A program made the translations under genes and the position numbers. Under the pieces are notes generated by a model. It saw only the letters and a program-made list of their open reading frames with translations, was not told the origin of the DNA and did no database searches. This document shows, piece by piece, positions 27,157 through 36,337 of a stretch of 64,000 bases of DNA (within the stretch, counting starts at the first letter, position 1; the number at the start of each line of letters is the position of its first letter). The DNA comes from Pseudoalteromonas lipolytica (GTDB taxonomy: Bacteria > Pseudomonadota > Gammaproteobacteria > Enterobacterales > Alteromonadaceae), in NCBI RefSeq assembly GCF_001306915.1, contig NZ_LJTC01000008.1, forward strand, positions 1-64,000, read 5' to 3'.

Positions 27157-27957
27157 ATGCAAAAGCCACGCGTTTTATTTGTTTCACATGGCGGCGGTCC
27201 TATGCCATTGCTTGGCGATCCAAGTCATGCCGATATGGTTACTTGCTTACAGTCTATTGCTGCAAAAATTCAAAAGCCGTCAGCTATTTTGATGGTGAGT
27301 GCGCACTGGGAAGCGAACCCTATTAGCATTACTTCGAGCGCAGCTCCTGAGCTAATTTATGATTACTATGGTTTTCCTGACCCTGCTTACAGTATTGAGT
27401 ACCCAAGCCCTGGCGAACCAGCCCTTGCCGAAAAAGTACATCAAGCATTGGCAAAGGCTAATATCGATAGCACATTAAACCCATCTCGTGGCTTTGATCA
27501 CGGTATGTATGTGCCTTTGAAGATTATGTATCCAGAGGCAGATATACCTTGTGTGCAATTGTCGTTACATCCAAGCCTTGAGCCAAGCTTACACCTAGCG
27601 ATAGGTGAGGCTTTACAACAGCTTGATTACGATAATTTATTGATCATTGGTTCTGGCTTTACTTTTCATAATATGCGCGCATTTTTTACGCCTGAAACAG
27701 CTGAAATTAAAGCGCAAAATATCGCTTTTGAGCAATGGTTAGTCGATGTATGTGGCAATACTGAGCTGAGTGAGCAGCAGCGACAAGCTAAGTTATTAGA
27801 GTGGCAAATGGCCCCTGCGGCGCGTTTTAGTCACCCCCGTGAAGAGCACTTATTGCCGTTACATGTTTGCTATGGTGCGGCGATGCGCCCTTGTAGTGAT
27901 ATCTACGAACTACGTATTGCCAACAAGCAAGCCAGTATGTTCTTGTGGGACGATTGA
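27157..27957 (+). CDS. ygiD: Class III extradiol dioxygenase, YgiD/DODA-type
   Basis: 266 residues. The metal-binding pattern is visible: VSHGGGPM near the N-terminus, SAHWEANP, GFDHGMYVPLKIMYPEA in the middle and FSHPREEHLLPLHVCYGA at the C-terminus. Family members open aromatic rings of 4,5-DOPA-like substrates with non-haem Fe(II) or Zn. The physiological substrate is unknown. Preceded by AAGGAG. Confidence 0.9.
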   Translation: MQKPRVLFVSHGGGPMPLLGDPSHADMVTCLQSIAAKIQKPSAILMVSAHWEANPISITSSAAPELIYDYYGFPDPAYSIEYPSPGEPALAEKVHQALAKANIDSTLNPSRGFDHGMYVPLKIMYPEADIPCVQLSLHPSLEPSLHLAIGEALQQLDYDNLLIIGSGFTFHNMRAFFTPETAEIKAQNIAFEQWLVDVCGNTELSEQQRQAKLLEWQMAPAARFSHPREEHLLPLHVCYGAAMRPCSDIYELRIANKQASMFLWDD

Positions 27958-28051
27958 GTTTAAGTTCAACCCCCCTGATAACACGATAAAAGCTCAGATT
28001 TTATAAGTTTATTTTGGTACGCTAGGTAAGTTAAAACCTAGGAACAACAAA

Positions 28052-30382
28052 ATGAACTTAATAAAAACATCAACCCTTGCGTTTGCTGTGGTTGCGGGTT
28101 TAGGTTTGCAAGCATGCTCAAGTACAGAGCAAGCGAGCACGCCATCAGCAACAGTGAACGCAACGGCTAATCCGCTCTCGCTTGAACAAATTTATAAAGA
28201 AAAAGACTTTAAAGCTGAGCGTAGCACCTATTTTACGTGGCTCGATGATGGTACTGGTTATACGGTACTTGAAGAGCGCGAAAGCGATAAAAACAACCAA
28301 GACGACAAATCTAAAGACGATGAGCACGGCGTAAAAGGCAATGATATTGTATTTTATAACGCCGATGGCACGGGTCGTAAGGTACTTGTTAGCTACGAAA
28401 AATTAATTCCCAAAGGTGATAAAGAGCCACTCACCGTTGAAAGCTACCAATGGTCTAAAGATGGTAAATGGCTGATGGTTTTTACCAATGGCGAGCAAGT
28501 GTGGCGCTCACGTAGCCGTGGTGATTTTTGGCTTTTAAACCTCGAAACTGATTCGCTATATCAGTTAGGTGGCGAAAACATCGAAGCGAAAAAGCTGATG
28601 TTTGCTAAGTTTTCACCTGATAGCTCAAAAGTAGCTTACGTGCGTGATAACAACATCTACATGGAAAAAGTGGGCAGCAAGGCTATGACTGCTTTAACCA
28701 CTGATGGTAACGACACCATTGTTAATGGTAATTTTGATTGGGTATACGAAGAAGAATTTACTATTCGTGATGGTTTCCGCTGGAGTCCAGACAACAAATC
28801 AATTGCCTATTGGCAGCTTGATACCAGTGGCGTTAAATACTTCACCATGATCAATAACACCGATGATCTCTACCCTACCCTTAAAGAGTTTCCGTATCCA
28901 AAAGCTGGCGAGATGAACTCAGCGGTTAAAGTGGGTGTGGTCAGTCTTAGCGACAAGAAAACCCGTTGGGCTGAACTAGGTGGCGATAATCGCGATCGTT
29001 ATATTCCACGTATTAGCTGGGCAGGCACAGGTGAATCTTTGATGATCCAAGATCTTAACCGCCCGCAAAGCCACAATAAGGTTTGGTTATTCGACTGGCA
29101 AAAACAGCAGCTGACTAAAATTCTTGAAGATAAAGACGATGCCTTTATTGAGTGGTTTTATAAAGCAAACTGGTCAAAAGACGGTAAGTTCTTTATTTGG
29201 CACAGTGAGCGTGATGGCTGGCGTCATTTGTACCGTGTATCTCGCGATGGCAAAACGGTTGTTGATTTAACACCGGGCGAGTACGACATCATAGATATGT
29301 TAGCGCTCAACGAAGATAAAAACGTTATGTACTTTACTGCATCACCGGATGATCCAGGCCAGCGTTATTTATTCCGTACCTCGCTTGATGGTAGCACTAA
29401 ACCTGTGCGCGTAACGCCTGCGTCATTCGATGGCTCAAACAGCTATTACATGTCTAAAGACACCTCTTGGGCGATGCATACCTTCTCTAAATTTGGCACC
29501 CCACCAATGAAAGAGATCATCAAAGTAAGCGATCACAGCAATGTGAAAACCTTAGTTGAGAACAAAGCATTAAAAGAGAAATTAGCGACTGAGCAGTTAC
29601 CGACTCACGAGTTCTTTACGGTTAATGCGCGCGATGCTGTTGAGCTTGATGGTTACATCATGTTCCCAGCGAATATGGATAAAAGTAAAAAATACCCAAT
29701 CGTTTTCTATGTTTACGGTGAGCCGTGGGGCTCAACAGTACAAGATCGCTGGGAAGGTAACAGTTACTTATACAAGTCGTATCTAACTCAGCAAGGCTTT
29801 ATTGTTGCCTCAGTTGATAACCGCGGCACGCGCGCACCAAAAGGCAGAGATTGGCGTAAGTCTATCTACAAAAAAATAGGCTCTATTACCGTACGTGACC
29901 AAGTTGACGCCCTTGATGCAATGGCAAAACGTTGGGATGTCATTGATACCGACCGTGTTGGTGTATGGGGTCACTCAGGTGGTGGTAGTTCAACGCTTAA
30001 TTTGTTATTCCGCCACGGTGATAAATATAAAGTTGGGATTGCCTCAGCCCCAGTGCCAGATATTCGCTTGTACGATACTATCTACCAAGAGCGCTATGCA
30101 GGTAACCCAAATACCGATCCTGAAAGTTACGACAATACGTCTCCGATCAGCTTTGCAAAAGACCTGCAAGGTAAGTTGCTACTGATCCACGGTACCGGAG
30201 ATGATAACGTTCACTACCAAGGCTCAGAGCGCTTAATTAACGAATTAGTTAAGCACAATAAACAGTTCGAGTTTTTTTCTTACCCGAACCGTTCTCACAG
30301 CCTACGAGAAGGTAAAGGCACTACCCTGCACTATCACACTATGATGGCTAACTTCTTCGAAAAGCATTTACTTAACAAGTAA
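28052..30382 (+). CDS. Dipeptidyl-peptidase IV-like S9 peptidase lipoprotein
   Basis: 776 residues. The signal peptide ends in a lipobox (GLGLQAC), so the enzyme is probably anchored in the periplasm or outer membrane. A beta-propeller domain with WVYEEEF (the Glu-Glu motif that binds the substrate N-terminus in DPP-IV) precedes an alpha/beta-hydrolase domain with nucleophile Ser642 in WGHSGGGSS, Asp in HGTGDDNVHY and His in PNRSHSLREG. It should remove N-terminal X-Pro or X-Ala dipeptides, fitting a protein-degrading marine lifestyle. Confidence 0.93.
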   Translation: MNLIKTSTLAFAVVAGLGLQACSSTEQASTPSATVNATANPLSLEQIYKEKDFKAERSTYFTWLDDGTGYTVLEERESDKNNQDDKSKDDEHGVKGNDIVFYNADGTGRKVLVSYEKLIPKGDKEPLTVESYQWSKDGKWLMVFTNGEQVWRSRSRGDFWLLNLETDSLYQLGGENIEAKKLMFAKFSPDSSKVAYVRDNNIYMEKVGSKAMTALTTDGNDTIVNGNFDWVYEEEFTIRDGFRWSPDNKSIAYWQLDTSGVKYFTMINNTDDLYPTLKEFPYPKAGEMNSAVKVGVVSLSDKKTRWAELGGDNRDRYIPRISWAGTGESLMIQDLNRPQSHNKVWLFDWQKQQLTKILEDKDDAFIEWFYKANWSKDGKFFIWHSERDGWRHLYRVSRDGKTVVDLTPGEYDIIDMLALNEDKNVMYFTASPDDPGQRYLFRTSLDGSTKPVRVTPASFDGSNSYYMSKDTSWAMHTFSKFGTPPMKEIIKVSDHSNVKTLVENKALKEKLATEQLPTHEFFTVNARDAVELDGYIMFPANMDKSKKYPIVFYVYGEPWGSTVQDRWEGNSYLYKSYLTQQGFIVASVDNRGTRAPKGRDWRKSIYKKIGSITVRDQVDALDAMAKRWDVIDTDRVGVWGHSGGGSSTLNLLFRHGDKYKVGIASAPVPDIRLYDTIYQERYAGNPNTDPESYDNTSPISFAKDLQGKLLLIHGTGDDNVHYQGSERLINELVKHNKQFEFFSYPNRSHSLREGKGTTLHYHTMMANFFEKHLLNK

Positions 30383-30400
30383 ATATGCTCTATAAAAAAT

Positions 30401-30433
30401 ACCGCAGCTTAGAGGTTAAGCTGCGGTTTTTTT
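30401..30433. terminator. Terminator after the DPP-IV-like gene
   Basis: ACCGCAGCTTA / TAAGCTGCGGT with loop GAGGT and flanking A and T runs. Confidence 0.85.
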
Positions 30434-30441
30434 ATGCAAAC

Positions 30442-30458
30442 TGTAAACCCCCGTTACA
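30442..30458. repeat. TGTAAA-N5-TTTACA palindrome, copy 2
   Basis: TGTAAA-CCCCC-GTTACA, one mismatch, intergenic. Confidence 0.6.
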
Positions 30459-30509
30459 CAAAAACATTACGATGAATATGTATAAATTTTGATAAGGAAA
30501 AAGTTTTGT

Positions 30510-31619
30510 CTATTGTAATTCTAAAGTGACATGGTCTGAATTTTTATCAGCTTGACTTTGTTGGTGTAGGCGGTTGATCGTATATTTTTCTGAGGCACAT
30601 TGTTCAGAGTCTAAATTCGATACGTAGTTTAAAATCTGATTTAATGCTGTGCTATTTTTTCGTACTTTTAACGCAAACTCCTCTGCGCTTATACAGCGTC
30701 TATTGTCATCATACATAATTTCTAGCGCTGGCTTTAATTCTTCAATAGTTTTCGCCTTACTAAAAAGAGATAAATACTTTTCTCGACCATTATTAACTAT
30801 ATTTTTTGAGTCTAATTTAATTGTTGCTATTTTATCGAGCCATTTATCATCAAAACCAAGTAAAACATAGTTAAGCAAATATTCGCTGTCCTCATCACAA
30901 ACACCTGACTTAGCTGTGTGAGTTGCTAATTTTGCTCTCAGCTCTGAAGCTGCATCTAGCCAAAAAGATGTTGATTTATGAGTCTCTATTCCTATTGTAT
31001 TAAGGACTGCTAACCGACGTGCTGAAAACAGTCCTGCACACATCCAACGTATACCGGTATTTACTGTTTTGGAGTGCCAATAGACTGCTTTTTCAAGATC
31101 TTGCTCCACAACAAATTCACCACTTTCGTAGCTGGATGCTAGTATATTCATACATCCAGCATGGCCTGCCTCCCCACACGTTGACCAGTAAAGATATGCT
31201 AAACTGTAATTATCTAATTGATGAGCTGAAATTTGTCCCGCAGTATATTCAAGGTCACCTAGATATGAGTCAGTTACTTCTTTTAAGTCATCTAAGTTAT
31301 TAAGTAGTTTTTGTACTTGAGAAACATCGATAGGAAGTTTATTAAATTTGTACTTTCTATTAATAGCTTCGGCGGCATTTAACTGAGCGCGTAATATGAT
31401 TGCAAAATCTTCAGGAGAAAATGTGATTTCTCGAGAGCCTGACTCAAGGATATCAATGTTATTTTGAAGGCGTTTTTCATCGATCTCTGTGATAGATTTA
31501 TAAGAATGTAAATAATTGAAAGTATCATTAATTGCTACATTCACATCCTCAATAGTTACCGCAACGACTGCGCTTGAAAAAATACTGCAGCATAATGCAA
31601 AAAGCCATTTCCTTGTCAT
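30510..31619 (-). CDS. Exported protein with Sel1-like repeat segment, unknown function
   Basis: 369 residues with a signal peptide (MTRKWLFALCCSIFSSAVVA). The middle part (YSLAYLYWSTCGEAGHAGCMNILASSYESG, then LEKAVYWHSKTVNTG) looks like Sel1/TPR-type helical hairpins with paired cysteines. The rest is not recognised. Codon use is more AT-rich than in neighbouring genes, so acquisition is possible. Sel1-like secreted proteins often act as scaffolds; nothing more can be said. Confidence 0.6.
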   Translation of the reverse strand: MTRKWLFALCCSIFSSAVVAVTIEDVNVAINDTFNYLHSYKSITEIDEKRLQNNIDILESGSREITFSPEDFAIILRAQLNAAEAINRKYKFNKLPIDVSQVQKLLNNLDDLKEVTDSYLGDLEYTAGQISAHQLDNYSLAYLYWSTCGEAGHAGCMNILASSYESGEFVVEQDLEKAVYWHSKTVNTGIRWMCAGLFSARRLAVLNTIGIETHKSTSFWLDAASELRAKLATHTAKSGVCDEDSEYLLNYVLLGFDDKWLDKIATIKLDSKNIVNNGREKYLSLFSKAKTIEELKPALEIMYDDNRRCISAEEFALKVRKNSTALNQILNYVSNLDSEQCASEKYTINRLHQQSQADKNSDHVTLELQ

Positions 31620-31847
31620 TTTTAGTTTCCTTAATAGAGACTCATTTATTGTTTTAGCTTGTTGATAGATAATATGTAATTGTCTATAAAGCCTGATTTG
31701 ATAGTATTAAAAAATACTGACCATAACACCTTACTTAATAATAATCTTATCAAGATAAAATTTATTCAAGATTTTACCTTTTGATTCATAATGGCTTTAA
31801 AAAATTTGTTAGCTAGTTTGTTAGAGAGGGGTTTTGCCCCTTTAAAC

Positions 31848-32858
31848 TTACAAATAGGTGTTAAACCAATTAACTAGTTCTGATTCTAGTTGTTCTTTAT
31901 GGTTCATTAAAAAGTGATTGTCACCGTCATACACCACGAGTTTATGGGGTATTTGATGCTTATCTAGCGCTTTGGCAAATTGAATTGAGTTCTCGACCGA
32001 TACTCGTTTATCTTCACTGCCATGAATAAGTAATATGGGCACTTTAGGCGATAGATTATCAACCCAGTTCATAACAGAGCGAGCTTCAAGCTCTGCTTGT
32101 TTGTTCTCTTTATAATTGGGAATACGACGCACATACACGTTTTTTTCCATGTTAGGTCTAAACGTAAGCTCTTTGACTAAATCGGTCGCCCCCGCAATGG
32201 TTGCAATAGCTTTAACCTTGTTTGTGAGTTGCATTGCAAGGTGGGTTTGCATGCCGCCTCTACTTACTCCTAACATACCAATACGGTTTTCATCTGCACT
32301 TGCTATGTGCGGAATAAAATCAATAAGCGCAAGTACGTCGTTAACGTCTCTGCCACCAAACTCATCTAAATCATCATTTTTAGTTGATGTACCGCGGTAT
32401 TGGCTGCCGATAACCACAAAGCCTTGCTCTGCTAAAGGAAATAAATTACGCATCATTGCTGCAAAATAAACACTGCCAAAATTACCGTTACCGCCGCGGT
32501 TATAAATTAATACTGGAAGCTTATTCTTGATGACTTTAGGTTTGATGATATAACCAAGCACCTCAACATTATCGACCTGATATTTAAAATTATGGCAGGT
32601 TAAATTAGCTTTAAAGTTATCGAACATATCTTGTGGAAAGGTTTCTTCAAAGGCTTTAATGCGCTTTAAGTATGCTTCTTCGTTTTTAGCTTTGCGTTTA
32701 TTCTTTTGCGCAATAAATTGATGCCACGAATCATAGTCAGCAAAGATACCTGTGAAGCAGTCTGTTTCTTTTGTTACGTGTTCATCATCGATAATTTTTG
32801 CTGCGCTGGTAGAAAAAACAGCGAGAAATAGGCAGGCAAAGAGTAGTAATTTATACAC
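31848..32858 (-). CDS. Exported alpha/beta hydrolase, prolyl-oligopeptidase-like
   Basis: 336 residues with a signal peptide (MYKLLLFACLFLAVFSTSAA). The catalytic triad is recognisable: Ser in GMLGVSRGGMQTH, Asp in LIHGSEDKRVS and His in DGDNHFLMNH. The oxyanion segment is YNRGGNGNFG. An N-terminal helical cap replaces the beta-propeller of true S9 peptidases. Substrate unknown; peptidase or esterase. Confidence 0.85.
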   Translation of the reverse strand: MYKLLLFACLFLAVFSTSAAKIIDDEHVTKETDCFTGIFADYDSWHQFIAQKNKRKAKNEEAYLKRIKAFEETFPQDMFDNFKANLTCHNFKYQVDNVEVLGYIIKPKVIKNKLPVLIYNRGGNGNFGSVYFAAMMRNLFPLAEQGFVVIGSQYRGTSTKNDDLDEFGGRDVNDVLALIDFIPHIASADENRIGMLGVSRGGMQTHLAMQLTNKVKAIATIAGATDLVKELTFRPNMEKNVYVRRIPNYKENKQAELEARSVMNWVDNLSPKVPILLIHGSEDKRVSVENSIQFAKALDKHQIPHKLVVYDGDNHFLMNHKEQLESELVNWFNTYL

Positions 32859-32991
32859 AACAACATCCTTATTGGTGAGTAAAAGTTACGAATCCACAGT
32901 AACTTAAATGATGGTTATTTGTATATAACTACTTTTTTACGTATCAAAACTTTTATATTATGAAAGTTAACTTATTGAATTGGAAGTCATA

Positions 32992-33498
32992 ATGAGCAAT
33001 AAACCGCCGCATATATTAGAGTTGCTACCTAAGCGTTACACCTTGTGGGGGTTATTATGCTTATCCTTGGTATTCGCTATATTTGTAATTATATGGTCTC
33101 GAGCTCCTGAATACCGGCCTTTGATACAAGATATGCGCTTAGTCAATGCCGTCAAGATAGTTGATGTACTGGACGTTGAAGAGATCCCTTACAAGGCTGA
33201 TATTAAAAATCATATTTTGTACGTCGATGTTCTTCACTCAGACCAAGCAAAGCTAGCACTTGCTAAAGTAGGTTTCGTCTTTGATTATCCAAATAAAGAT
33301 GCATTTAGTTCAATACCACAAGCATGTGCCTTACTTGAATCACAAGAAGTAAAGGAAAATAGGCCTATTTATCAAACTGAATGGTTTTTCCGATTAGTTC
33401 GCATGACAATGGCCGCGATAGTACTTATTACTTTAATCTTGGTAGTTGTACGACCCATTTTAAAGAATCTTATTCTTGAAGATAACAACAAGGATTAA
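32992..33498 (+). CDS. Stand-alone mini-FliF (MS-ring N-terminal domain) protein
   Basis: 168 residues from ATG 32992, which has GGAAG 5 bp upstream; an in-frame TTG at 32980 is rejected. Layout: a transmembrane helix (about residues 16-36), the FliF-like segment WSRAPEYRPLIQDM followed by a ring-building fold (EEIPYKADIKNHILYVDVLHSDQAKLALAKVGF), then a second transmembrane helix ending VVVRPILKNL as in FliF. Full FliF is about 550 residues and has further periplasmic domains. There are no flagellar neighbours. Could be an adaptor for a membrane ring, or a degenerate remnant, but the reading frame is intact. Confidence 0.7.
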   Translation: MSNKPPHILELLPKRYTLWGLLCLSLVFAIFVIIWSRAPEYRPLIQDMRLVNAVKIVDVLDVEEIPYKADIKNHILYVDVLHSDQAKLALAKVGFVFDYPNKDAFSSIPQACALLESQEVKENRPIYQTEWFFRLVRMTMAAIVLITLILVVVRPILKNLILEDNNKD

Positions 33499-33511
33499 TA
33501 TACCCTTTAGC

Positions 33512-33543
33512 AAATAAAAAGCCGCAACAAGCGGCTTATTTTG
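33512..33543. terminator. Bidirectional terminator
   Basis: AATAAAAAGCCGC / GCGGCTTATTTT with loop AACAA, between two convergent genes. Confidence 0.8.
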
Positions 33544-33558
33544 TAATGGGGCTTTACA
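33542..33558. repeat. TGTAAA-N5-TTTACA palindrome, copy 3
   Basis: TGTAAT-GGGGC-TTTACA, one mismatch, between convergent genes. Confidence 0.6.
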
Positions 33559-33577
33559 CTAAAAAATGGGTTTAGTG

Positions 33578-34036
33578 TTATTCAACCGAAATGAATACCT
33601 CAACTTCGTCACTGTTTTTATAAAACTCATAGTCAGTTTTATATGCTCGAATGTGCGGGCACTGTTCATTACTAAAGTACTGCCAAACTTGACCCCAAAC
33701 ATCGATAACGGTTTGTGGCATTGCCCCTTTGCCGCTAAAGCGAAGGTAGTTACCTGTGGCGAGTGTCGTTTGTTCTATCTCTGATGACGTGACTTGCAGA
33801 TCAGTACACGCATATACATCAAACTCCCCTGTGACATCAGATTCATAATGAGTGTACACGCCATAAACTTGGCTCGATGGGGTTAATTTGGGCGCTATGT
33901 CTGTGTAAAACTGCTGCCATAAGCCAGCGATTTTGGCACCTTCACCACTCATTTCATTCATATTACAGGTGCGAACTTTGAGGCCAAATAAGATCGTAGG
34001 GTTGTCTATATTGATTTTCGTTACTTGCTGATCCAT
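33578..34036 (-). CDS. GyrI-like effector-binding domain protein
   Basis: 152 residues matching the stand-alone GyrI/AraC effector-binding fold: an N-terminal strand ILFGLKVRT, the GLWQQFY helix, the YGVYTHYESD strand and C-terminal DYEFYKNSDEVEVFISV. It probably binds a small hydrophobic molecule. No DNA-binding domain is present. Lone gene. Confidence 0.8.
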   Translation of the reverse strand: MDQQVTKINIDNPTILFGLKVRTCNMNEMSGEGAKIAGLWQQFYTDIAPKLTPSSQVYGVYTHYESDVTGEFDVYACTDLQVTSSEIEQTTLATGNYLRFSGKGAMPQTVIDVWGQVWQYFSNEQCPHIRAYKTDYEFYKNSDEVEVFISVE

Positions 34037-34132
34037 TGCATTTATCCTTGTTAGTTTGTTCCCGGTAAAATATCAGAGCATGTGTACTTTAACCTAGCCT
34101 TTTTAATTATTTATTTTAAAAAGACTATATTT

Positions 34133-34149
34133 TGTCAACGGCCTTTACA
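34133..34149. repeat. TGTAAA-N5-TTTACA palindrome, copy 4
   Basis: TGTCAA-CGGCC-TTTACA, one mismatch, intergenic. Confidence 0.5.
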
Positions 34150-34227
34150 GCTTAAAAAACAGTCATGGCATCCTTATCTGCATCAGGTTAAGATGGGTAA
34201 AATAACAACAAAATCAGCGGGTGTTTA

Positions 34228-34854
34228 ATGAATAAAATCAATGCGCTTATCTACTTTTTAGCCTTTAGTAGTGGCTTTTGTATTATGGGAATTGAGCTGT
34301 TAGGCGGGCGAATTTTAGCTCCATATTTTGGTAGTAGTGTGCATATATGGGGCAGTATTATCACCGTCTTTATGTTGAGCTTATCTATCGGCTATTTACT
34401 TGGCGGCAAGCTCTCTACTCGCAATCCTTCGTTAACTAAATATGGACTCATTTTCTTTGTAGCAAGCATTATGGTGGTGCCAATTGTATTGTTTGCTGAG
34501 CCAATTATGACCTTTATTTTCACCCATATTGAAGACAGTCGCTACGGCTCGTTATTGGCATCAACGGCGTTGTTCTTTATTCCTACAACAATACTCGGCA
34601 TGATCTCACCTTACTCAGTGCGATTATTGGTTACCGATCATGAAAAAAGTGGCCAGGTTGCCGGTGGTTTGTATTTTGTGAGCACCCTAGGAAGCGCCCT
34701 TGGCACGATTATTACCTCTTTTTATATGGTGCTAGCGTTTGATGTTAACGACATCATTAAAACCTTTGCAGCGGTTTTAGGCGCGCTTGGTTTGCTTGCA
34801 ATTGTTGTTAGTCAAATTAAAACAAAGGAGCGTGCTGTATGTTTAGAATCTTAA
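34228..34854 (+). CDS. Membrane half of a split MFS/spermidine-synthase-like protein
   Basis: 208 residues with about six hydrophobic helices. The start (FSSGFCIMGIELLGGRILAPYFGSS) is the typical N-terminal signature of fused MFS/spermidine synthase proteins, but the frame stops after the membrane region. The catalytic half is a separate gene overlapping it by 16 bp in another frame. Transport substrate unknown. Confidence 0.75.
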   Translation: MNKINALIYFLAFSSGFCIMGIELLGGRILAPYFGSSVHIWGSIITVFMLSLSIGYLLGGKLSTRNPSLTKYGLIFFVASIMVVPIVLFAEPIMTFIFTHIEDSRYGSLLASTALFFIPTTILGMISPYSVRLLVTDHEKSGQVAGGLYFVSTLGSALGTIITSFYMVLAFDVNDIIKTFAAVLGALGLLAIVVSQIKTKERAVCLES

Positions 34855-35729
34855 TGCTTTGTTTACTCATGACATTGCCTTTTAGCAGCTTAGCCGAAGT
34901 AATACATAAAGAGCGCTCGCTTTATCGCAATATTTTAGTGGAGAAGACTGGCGATTTACTGTGTTTAAAATTCAACGAAAAAAACCGTAAAAGTACGCAA
35001 AGCTGTATGTATGAGAGTAAGCCTAAAAAGCTGGTGTTTAATTACACCAAAATGACGTTCGCAAGCTTACTATTTATTAATGATCCTCAAAATGTACTGA
35101 TCATAGGTTTAGGGGGAGGTTCACTCTCTAATACCATTCATGAGCTTTACCCTAGCGCTCATATCGAAAATGTCGAAATTGATCCTGCGGTGATAAAAGT
35201 TGCCCGCGATTATTTTAACTTTATAGAAACCGATAACGTGACGTCAAAAGTGCAAGATGGCCGTATTTTCATTAAGCGCGCCGCACTTAAAAAACAAAAG
35301 TACGATTGGATTATTCTTGATGCCTTTAATGGCGATTATATCCCTGAGCACCTCCTCACTAAGGAATTTTTTGCGGAAGTAAAAAGTGTTTTGGCTGATG
35401 GCGGAATTGTCGCTGCAAATACTTTTTCATCGAGTAAGTTGTACCAGCATGAGTCGGCAACTTACTTCGATGTGTTTGGTGACTTTGTGAATGTTGTGAC
35501 CGATGAAAACTCTAATCGTATTATTTTAGCAGGCTTCGAGACTATGCCTAGCCAGAAGCTTTTAATTGAGCGCGTCAACAAACTCGCAAATAAGTTAATC
35601 CCTTACGATGTTGATTTGCAGTTACTTAGCGAGCATTTGTTTTATACTAAGGGTAATCAAGATTGGCCAGCGGATACCAAGGTGCTCACTGATCAATATT
35701 CACCAGCGAATTTATTAAATTACCAATGA
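34839..35729 (+). CDS. Spermidine-synthase-like protein with signal peptide
   Basis: 296 residues. The aminopropyltransferase/methyltransferase fold shows as LIIGLGGGSLSNTI, the acidic strand VEIDPAVIKVA and DWIILDAFNGDYIPEHLL. It begins with a clear signal peptide (MFRILMLCLLMTLPFSSLAEV), so the catalytic domain may act outside the cytoplasm or at the membrane with its partner. Overlaps the membrane gene by 16 bp and the thioredoxin gene by 4 bp (ATGA). Confidence 0.75.
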   Translation: MFRILMLCLLMTLPFSSLAEVIHKERSLYRNILVEKTGDLLCLKFNEKNRKSTQSCMYESKPKKLVFNYTKMTFASLLFINDPQNVLIIGLGGGSLSNTIHELYPSAHIENVEIDPAVIKVARDYFNFIETDNVTSKVQDGRIFIKRAALKKQKYDWIILDAFNGDYIPEHLLTKEFFAEVKSVLADGGIVAANTFSSSKLYQHESATYFDVFGDFVNVVTDENSNRIILAGFETMPSQKLLIERVNKLANKLIPYDVDLQLLSEHLFYTKGNQDWPADTKVLTDQYSPANLLNYQ

Positions 35730-36202
35730 TCAAATACGCCTTAATTGCATTTCTTTTCATTACGAGCTCTGCTGCTAAGGCAGAGCGTCTTTCGAGCCCT
35801 CCTTTAGCTGCCAGCCAGCAGCAATTGTCTAAACTACTGAATCAATACAAAGGGCAAGTCGTGTTACTCGATTTCTGGGCGTCTTGGTGCAGCCCGTGTC
35901 GACGGTCGTTTCCTTGGTTTATAGCCATGCAGAGCAAGTATCAACAGCAAGGGCTTAAAGTGATTGCTGTAAACATTGATGTTGAGCGTAGTGATGCCGA
36001 TGCTTTTTTAACTGAGTTTGCAGTGAACTTTAATATTATTTACGACCCAGACGCTGTTATTGGCAAGCAATATCAACTCAAAGGGATGCCGAGCAGCTTT
36101 TTAATTGATAAGGAAGGCATAGTACGGTTCCAACACACAGGATTTGTTGCTGATAAATTAGACCTCTATGAAAGTCATATCAAAGAGTTAATCGCTAAAT
36201 AG
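35726..36202 (+). CDS. TlpA-like periplasmic thioredoxin
   Basis: 158 residues with a signal peptide (MIKYALIAFLFITSSAAKAE) and the active site WASWCSPCRRSF. The cis-Pro loop is visible in LKGMPSSFLID. Should reduce or exchange disulfides in the periplasm. ATGA overlap with the spermidine-synthase-like gene makes a three-gene operon. Confidence 0.9.
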   Translation: MIKYALIAFLFITSSAAKAERLSSPPLAASQQQLSKLLNQYKGQVVLLDFWASWCSPCRRSFPWFIAMQSKYQQQGLKVIAVNIDVERSDADAFLTEFAVNFNIIYDPDAVIGKQYQLKGMPSSFLIDKEGIVRFQHTGFVADKLDLYESHIKELIAK

Positions 36203-36283
36203 TGTTATCTAGCAGATAACTTTTGCAGTTGTTCGCTTTTATCGAACAAAGCTATCTATTTAATTAATTGCACTAATATTTAC

Positions 36284-36321
36284 TTAGCATGCTAACTACA
36301 TTAAAATATTTAGCATGCTAA
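36284..36321. promoter_or_regulatory. Twin operator for the MarR regulator
   Basis: The perfect 12-bp palindrome TTAGCATGCTAA occurs twice, at 36284-36295 and 36310-36321, 26 bp centre to centre. The second copy ends just before the marR ribosome-binding site. Placement suggests autorepression of the efflux operon. Confidence 0.75.
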
Positions 36322-36337
36322 GTAAATGGAGCGCATC

